Part shown: piece after piece, positions 52,002 to 55,714 of the stretch
How the letters are laid out: the number at the start of each line of letters is the position of its first letter
How positions within the stretch are numbered: position 1 is the first letter of the stretch
Assembly: GCF_000379725.1 (NCBI RefSeq)
Contig: NZ_KB903638.1
Location: 1-55,714, forward strand
Reading direction: 5' to 3'
DNA from: Cytophaga aurantiaca DSM 3654
Lineage (GTDB): Bacteria; Bacteroidota; Bacteroidia; Cytophagales; Cytophagaceae
Length of the DNA: 55,714 bases
Program-made: the position numbers and the translations under genes
Notes under the pieces: generated by a model
What the model was told of the DNA's origin: nothing
Seen by the model: the letters and a program-made list of their open reading frames with translations, nothing else
Databases searched by the model: none

Positions 52002-53048
52002 TTAGTCAATTTCAATTACTGTTCCAGCAGCAGCCGGACGACCTACACAGGTTAATACATAACCATTTTTAACTTCTTTTTCAGATAACCCATCCTGATC
52101 ACCCATCTCAACTTTACCGGATAAACATTTACCCATGCAAGCTGTACACAAGCCGCTCATACATGAGTATGGCAGATCGATACCTTCATCCAAAGCACTC
52201 TGCAAAATTGTTTTACCAGGCTTAACAGAGAACTTATATTCACTGCCCTGATACATTACCGTAACTTCGTTCGCATCTCCTGAATGTTCCGGAACACTTA
52301 CAAACACGGAGTCATTTTCATTCGCCGTAACAAAACTTTCTTTATGAATGTTTGAAGCAGCAACCTTAAGAATTTCTAAACCATGTTTCACTTCTTCAAG
52401 CATCCCATCCGGACCGCATAAGAAATAATCCGATTTTGCTACAGCCAAATCCGAAAGGCTTTCTATGATCTTTATGAATTTACTTTGATTTAAACGGCCT
52501 GTAGGCAAGGCATGATCATGTGGCTGGCTATAGGTATAAACAACCGAAAAATTAGAATTAGTTGCTTGAAGCTGATCTAATTGTTTTTTAAATATAACGG
52601 AATCTTCATTTCTGTTTGAATAGATCAGACATACTTTTTTATAGGATTTATCTGATAAAGCAGTTTTGATCATACTCATCAATGGCGTTATACCGCTGCC
52701 CGCTCCGATAAATACTAGGCTATCAGTTGATGCCTTATCTAACGTAAAAATTCCAGCAGGCTGAATAAATTCAAGGGACTCGCCGGGCTTTACTGTATCA
52801 ATCAGATAGCTAGAAACCTTACCATCCTGAATTTTCTTTACAGTAATACTAGGCTTAGAATCTAATGTCGGTGACGATGAAAACGAATAGGAACGTCTGA
52901 TTTTTTCTCCGCCGATTGTTAGCAAAAGCGTAATAAACTGTCCTGATTTATACTGTTTTATCAAATCATTTTGTGCCAATACAAATGTCGTAGCATCTGC
53001 TGTTTCTTTGATTTTTTCTTCTATGCGTACTTGATTATTCGAGCTCAT
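52002..53048 (-). CDS. Ferredoxin-reductase with 2Fe-2S domain (PaaE-like)
   Basis: The 348-residue protein combines three domains. An FAD-binding barrel (about 1-105) has RRSYSFSSSP. An NAD(P)H-binding domain (about 106-230) has VFIGAGSGITPLMSMI and YFLCGPDGMLEEVKHGL. A C-terminal plant-type ferredoxin (about 255-348) has the cluster ligands CMSGLCTAC and a final Cys in VLTCVGRP. This is the layout of PaaE/HmpX reductases, which feed electrons to oxygenases or desaturases. The ATG at 53048 is preferred; the frame extends to a GTG at 53096 but the extra residues do not look conserved. No oxygenase gene is adjacent. Confidence 0.9.
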   Translation of the reverse strand: MSSNNQVRIEEKIKETADATTFVLAQNDLIKQYKSGQFITLLLTIGGEKIRRSYSFSSSPTLDSKPSITVKKIQDGKVSSYLIDTVKPGESLEFIQPAGIFTLDKASTDSLVFIGAGSGITPLMSMIKTALSDKSYKKVCLIYSNRNEDSVIFKKQLDQLQATNSNFSVVYTYSQPHDHALPTGRLNQSKFIKIIESLSDLAVAKSDYFLCGPDGMLEEVKHGLEILKVAASNIHKESFVTANENDSVFVSVPEHSGDANEVTVMYQGSEYKFSVKPGKTILQSALDEGIDLPYSCMSGLCTACMGKCLSGKVEMGDQDGLSEKEVKNGYVLTCVGRPAAAGTVIEID

Positions 53049-53159
53049 AACGGGTAATAATTTCACGAATATACCACTTTCATTTTTTTCAGACACTAAT
53101 GTGTATAAAGTTTGGGGCTTAGAACACGATTTTTTAGCCAGAAATTACACTTATTTTGG

Positions 53160-53167
53160 TATCTTTG
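53160..53167 (+). promoter_or_regulatory. Predicted -7 promoter element of purB
   Basis: TATCTTTG fits TAnnTTTG. A start near 53173 would give a leader of about 15 bases before the ATG at 53189 and rules out the longer frame from 53156. Confidence 0.5.
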
Positions 53168-53188
53168 ATGTTCTCAAAAGTATGTAAA

Positions 53189-54538
53189 ATGGAATTACAA
53201 GCATTAACAGCAATCAGTCCTATTGATGGAAGATATAGAAATCAGGTAGCTTCTTTAGCTCCTTTTTTATCGGAATTCGGATTGATCCACTATCGTGTAC
53301 GTATTGAAATCGAATATTTCATTGCTTTATGCGAAAAACCTGTTCCTCAACTTAAGAACTTTGACAAAAAATACTACAATGCATTACGTGCAATCTATCT
53401 GGAATTCAGCTTGGAAGATGCACAACGCATAAAAGATATTGAAAAAGTAACCAATCACGATGTTAAAGCGGTTGAGTATTTCATTAAAGAAAAATTAAAG
53501 AAGTATGAGCTTGGTGATTATTTAGAGTTTATTCACTTTGGTTTAACTTCTCAGGATATAAACAATACGTCTATTCCATTGTTATTGAAAGATGTATTGA
53601 ACACATGTATCTATCCGGAACTTTCAGCATCCATCAAACAAATTGAAATATTGGCAAAAAGCTGGGAAGCAATTCCGATGCTTGCTAAAACGCACGGACA
53701 GCCGGCATCTCCTACCCGTTTGGGAAAAGAGTTTATGGTATTTGTTGAACGTTTGATCAATCAGATCAATCTGCTGCACCAAATCCCTTATAGCGCTAAG
53801 TTTGGCGGAGCAACAGGTAATTTCAACGCACACCATGTTGCCTATCCGGAAATAAACTGGATCGAATTTGGAAATGATTTTGTGAACTCAACATTGGGCT
53901 TGTCACGCAATCAATACACAACTCAGATTGAACACTACGATAACCTTGCTGCATTGTTTGATGCATTAAAACGTATCTCAACAATTCTTATTGATTTTGA
54001 TCGTGATGTATGGCAATATGTATCGATGAATTACTTCAAGCAAAAAGTTAAGAAAGATGAAGTTGGCTCTTCTGCAATGCCGCACAAAGTTAATCCGATC
54101 GATTTTGAAAACAGCGAAGGAAATTTAGGGGTTGCTATTGCTTTGTTCGAACACTTCTCTACAAAGTTGCCGATCTCAAGATTACAAAGAGATTTAACGG
54201 ATTCAACTGTGCTTCGCAACATTGGTGTACCATTAGGCCACTTCCTGATTGCATTAAAATCATTACAAAAAGGTTTATCTAAACTTGAATTGAATGAGTC
54301 TGCTATCAATGCTGACCTGGAAGATAACTGGGCAGTTATTGCTGAAGCAATCCAAACTATTCTCCGCAGAGAAAATTACCCGAATCCATACGAAGCATTA
54401 AAAGACTTAACAAGAAACGGAGGTAAGATCACGAAAGATACGCTTCAGGTTTTCATCAACGGACTCACAGTTTCTGAAGAAATCAAAGTTGAATTGCGTA
54501 AGCTTTCTCCTCAATCATACACAGGTATAAAATTTTAA
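53189..54538 (+). CDS. purB: Adenylosuccinate lyase
   Basis: The enzyme cleaves SAICAR and adenylosuccinate, releasing fumarate, in purine synthesis. The 449-residue protein starts MELQALTAISPIDGRYR (family start). It also has VTNHDVKAVEYFIKEK, HFGLTSQDINN, KTHGQPASPTRLGKE and the fumarase/aspartase superfamily signature SSAMPHKVNPIDFENSEG with the catalytic serine loop. Length matches the PurB subgroup of E. coli type. The downstream methyltransferase gene begins 13 bases later, so it is probably co-transcribed. Confidence 0.97.
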   Translation: MELQALTAISPIDGRYRNQVASLAPFLSEFGLIHYRVRIEIEYFIALCEKPVPQLKNFDKKYYNALRAIYLEFSLEDAQRIKDIEKVTNHDVKAVEYFIKEKLKKYELGDYLEFIHFGLTSQDINNTSIPLLLKDVLNTCIYPELSASIKQIEILAKSWEAIPMLAKTHGQPASPTRLGKEFMVFVERLINQINLLHQIPYSAKFGGATGNFNAHHVAYPEINWIEFGNDFVNSTLGLSRNQYTTQIEHYDNLAALFDALKRISTILIDFDRDVWQYVSMNYFKQKVKKDEVGSSAMPHKVNPIDFENSEGNLGVAIALFEHFSTKLPISRLQRDLTDSTVLRNIGVPLGHFLIALKSLQKGLSKLELNESAINADLEDNWAVIAEAIQTILRRENYPNPYEALKDLTRNGGKITKDTLQVFINGLTVSEEIKVELRKLSPQSYTGIKF

Positions 54539-54551
54539 TCCGTAGCGTCTC

Positions 54552-55322
54552 ATGAAAGAATTGATTCGTTTTGCAATACGAAAAGTACCACGCAAATATC
54601 TGCAGATCGTAAGTCCGGCTGCAATGAAAGTAATGAAGTTGCTATACAAAGGCAACGCAGTTGAATGTCCGGTTTGTAAAAGCACATTCTCTAAAATGCT
54701 TCCCTATGGAAGAATTGTTAGCAGAGAAAATGCATTATGTCCGGAATGCTTGTCTTTAGAACGACACAGACTGATGTGGTTGTTTTTAAAAAACAAAACA
54801 AATTTCTTTACAGCCGACATTAAGTTACTTCACATTGCTCCCGAACACTGTTTCATCGACAGATTTGAAGCATTACCAAACCTGGATTACATTACAGCAG
54901 ATATTGAATCGCCGTTGGCAAAAGTTAAAATGGATGTACATGCTATTCCATTCGAAGCTAATACATTTGATGTTGTTTTCTGCAACCACGTATTGGAGCA
55001 TGTCGACAACGACATTAAAGCCATGCAGGAAATGCTTCGTGTATTAAAACCCGGAGGTTGGGCCATATTACAAAGCCCTATTGATCCTACACGCACAGTA
55101 ACTTTTGAAGATCCGAGCATTACAGATCCGGCTGAAAGAGAACGTGTACATGGACAAGATGATCATATGCGGACATATGGACTGGATTACGGAGACAGAA
55201 TCAGAACATCTGGCTTCATCGTAACAGAAAGTCTATATGTAAAAGAACTTCCTGTTGATATAGTAAAAAGATATTGTTTACCGGGAGAAGAAATTATTTA
55301 CTATTGCGAAAAAGCAAAGTAA
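54552..55322 (+). CDS. Class I SAM-dependent methyltransferase with N-terminal zinc ribbon
   Basis: The 256-residue protein has an N-terminal two-CxxC zinc-binding module (Cys39 and Cys42 in ECPVCKSTF, Cys63 and Cys66 in LCPECLSLERHRLMWLF). A methyltransferase fold follows with LLHIAPEHCFIDRF, ITADIESPLAKVKMDVHAIPF and FCNHVLEHVDNDIKAMQEMLRVLKPGG. The target is unknown; proteins of this architecture are often linked to glycan or lipid modification, but no neighbour supports that. It probably shares the purB transcript. A small dispersed repeat directly follows the stop codon. Confidence 0.85.
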   Translation: MKELIRFAIRKVPRKYLQIVSPAAMKVMKLLYKGNAVECPVCKSTFSKMLPYGRIVSRENALCPECLSLERHRLMWLFLKNKTNFFTADIKLLHIAPEHCFIDRFEALPNLDYITADIESPLAKVKMDVHAIPFEANTFDVVFCNHVLEHVDNDIKAMQEMLRVLKPGGWAILQSPIDPTRTVTFEDPSITDPAERERVHGQDDHMRTYGLDYGDRIRTSGFIVTESLYVKELPVDIVKRYCLPGEEIIYYCEKAK

Positions 55323-55355
55323 GTTGCTAGTTTCTAGCTACCAGTTTCGAGACGA
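55323..55355 (+). repeat. Short dispersed repeat after a stop codon (copy 2)
   Basis: GTTGCTAGTTTCTAGCTACC followed by AGTTTCGAG lies directly after the methyltransferase stop. On its coding strand it resembles the sequences just after the stops of the TonB receptor (about 1431-1450, minus) and smc (about 20046). Confidence 0.4.
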
Positions 55356-55389
55356 AAGAAAGTACTGAGTGTAGAGTATACTAATTCAT

Positions 55390-55449
55390 ATAGAACATAA
55401 AAAAAAGAAGCCTTTTAATATTAAGAGGCTTCTTTTTTTTATGTTCTAT
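55390..55449. terminator. 60-bp palindromic terminator
   Basis: ATAGAACAT, eight A, and GAAGCCT form a 24-base arm (55390-55413) that pairs perfectly with the arm at 55426-55449. The 12-base centre TTTAATATTAAG is itself nearly palindromic. Each arm carries an eight-base A or T run, so it can terminate in both directions. Confidence 0.85.
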
Positions 55450-55714
55450 GTCTCGTCCTGAAATAGCGATACATAAAAAGTAACGTTATGAAAGAAGAAT
55501 CAGAGAAACAGTATGTTAGAAGAAGTTCAAAAGACTACAGCTATAGCTTTAAATTAGCTGTAATTCAGGAAATTGAGCAGGGTTTAATAAGTGTAAAAGA
55601 AGCCCACGACAAGTATGGAATTCAAGGTAGCCACACGGTTGCAACATGGTTGAAAAAATATGGTAACTTTGACATGTCCAATAAAAGCGACTCAGTTATG
55701 CCTAAATCTAATGA
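55448..55714 (+). mobile_element. Left part of an IS3-family insertion sequence (runs off the window)
   Basis: The element probably begins at TGTCTCGTCCTGAAATAGCG (55448 onward), the likely left terminal repeat, because the palindrome symmetry of the neighbouring terminator breaks at this point. It contains the first transposase frame from 55488. The right end and second frame lie outside the window, so the exact terminal repeats and target duplication cannot be checked. Confidence 0.65.
55488..55714 (+). CDS. IS3-type transposase OrfA (N-terminal part, incomplete)
   Basis: The 75 visible residues begin MKEESEKQYVRRSSKDYSYS. They continue with FKLAVIQEIEQGLISVKEAHDKYGIQGSHTVATWLKKYGNFD, a helix-turn-helix with the FK...V.EIE.G..S..EA...YGI...TV..WL.KYG pattern of IS3/IS911-type OrfA proteins. 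OrfA binds the element's terminal repeats; the catalytic OrfB would be made by frameshifting downstream. The gene is cut by the window edge. Confidence 0.85.
   Translation, partial: MKEESEKQYVRRSSKDYSYSFKLAVIQEIEQGLISVKEAHDKYGIQGSHTVATWLKKYGNFDMSNKSDSVMPKSN

Overview
The window looks like a piece of chromosome from a free-living member of the Bacteroidota, most probably a Cytophaga-like gliding bacterium. The evidence is AT-rich DNA, the type IX secretion genes porV and porU, a secreted subtilase ending in a type IX sorting domain, a TonB-dependent receptor with a carboxypeptidase-like N-terminal domain, several Bacteroidota-type lipoproteins, a GT3-family glycogen synthase, and matches to the Bacteroidota -7 promoter element TAnnTTTG. 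The genus is an inference; no rRNA gene is present and I see no tRNA gene. There is no prophage or CRISPR array. The only clear mobile element is the first part of an IS3-type insertion sequence running off the right edge.

Layout. 1-304: no gene, nested inverted repeats. 305-7950 (minus): a secreted GLPGLI-like protein (apparently frameshifted near its end), a TonB-dependent receptor, then a tight run mnmA - lipoprotein - subtilase - rpe. 8070-15551 (plus): a TrpF-like barrel protein that has lost its catalytic residues, a PfkB sugar kinase, a POT peptide transporter, a long structured leader in front of the DEAD-box helicase deaD, rsmE, a DUF4159 protein and a fatty acid desaturase. 15571-15819: terminator plus a mobile-looking inverted repeat. 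15820-20796: a membrane-anchored unknown protein (minus), smc (plus), and a frameshifted secreted-protein gene. 20993-23740 (minus): a secreted unknown protein, AcpH-like phosphodiesterase, an outer-membrane protein, an ArsC-family protein and hslV. 23902-27742 (plus): fabF, an OmpA/PD40 protein and three small genes (unknown, tautomerase, DsrE-like). 27854-33740 (minus): a lipoprotein paralogous to the one at 6155, a GT3 glycogen synthase co-directional with a PPP-family phosphatase, a lipoprotein glutathione peroxidase and argS. 33975-38693: arginine-decarboxylase-like enzyme, a HAD phosphatase (minus), protoporphyrinogen oxidase, a dolichol-phosphate-mannose-synthase-like transferase and a GyrI-like protein. 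38737-42877: large palindrome, LolC/E-like permease (minus), NamZ-type muramidase, fmt and folA. 42954-49597 (minus): small exported protein, porU, porV. 49711-55322: lipoprotein, M3 peptidase, PaaE-like reductase, purB and a zinc-ribbon methyltransferase. 55390-55714: a 60-bp palindromic terminator abutting the IS element.

Functionally the region is mostly housekeeping: translation and tRNA/rRNA modification (mnmA, rsmE, argS, fmt, deaD), chromosome condensation (smc), nucleotide and folate metabolism (purB, folA), lipid synthesis (fabF, desaturase) and glycogen synthesis. These are mixed with cell-envelope and secretion genes typical of the phylum. PorU and PorV belong to the machinery that would cleave and anchor proteins such as the subtilase in this same window.

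The points most worth a second look are: the pairing of a bacterial GT3 glycogen synthase with a PPP phosphatase; the TrpF-like protein with both catalytic residues replaced, coupled to a sugar kinase; the multi-hairpin leader of deaD; two genes that each look broken by a single-base frameshift; a pair of paralogous YWIY/YAKNVG lipoproteins; a 33-bp perfect inverted repeat in which one arm shows an 11-base deletion between short repeats; and the IS element abutting a terminator palindrome.
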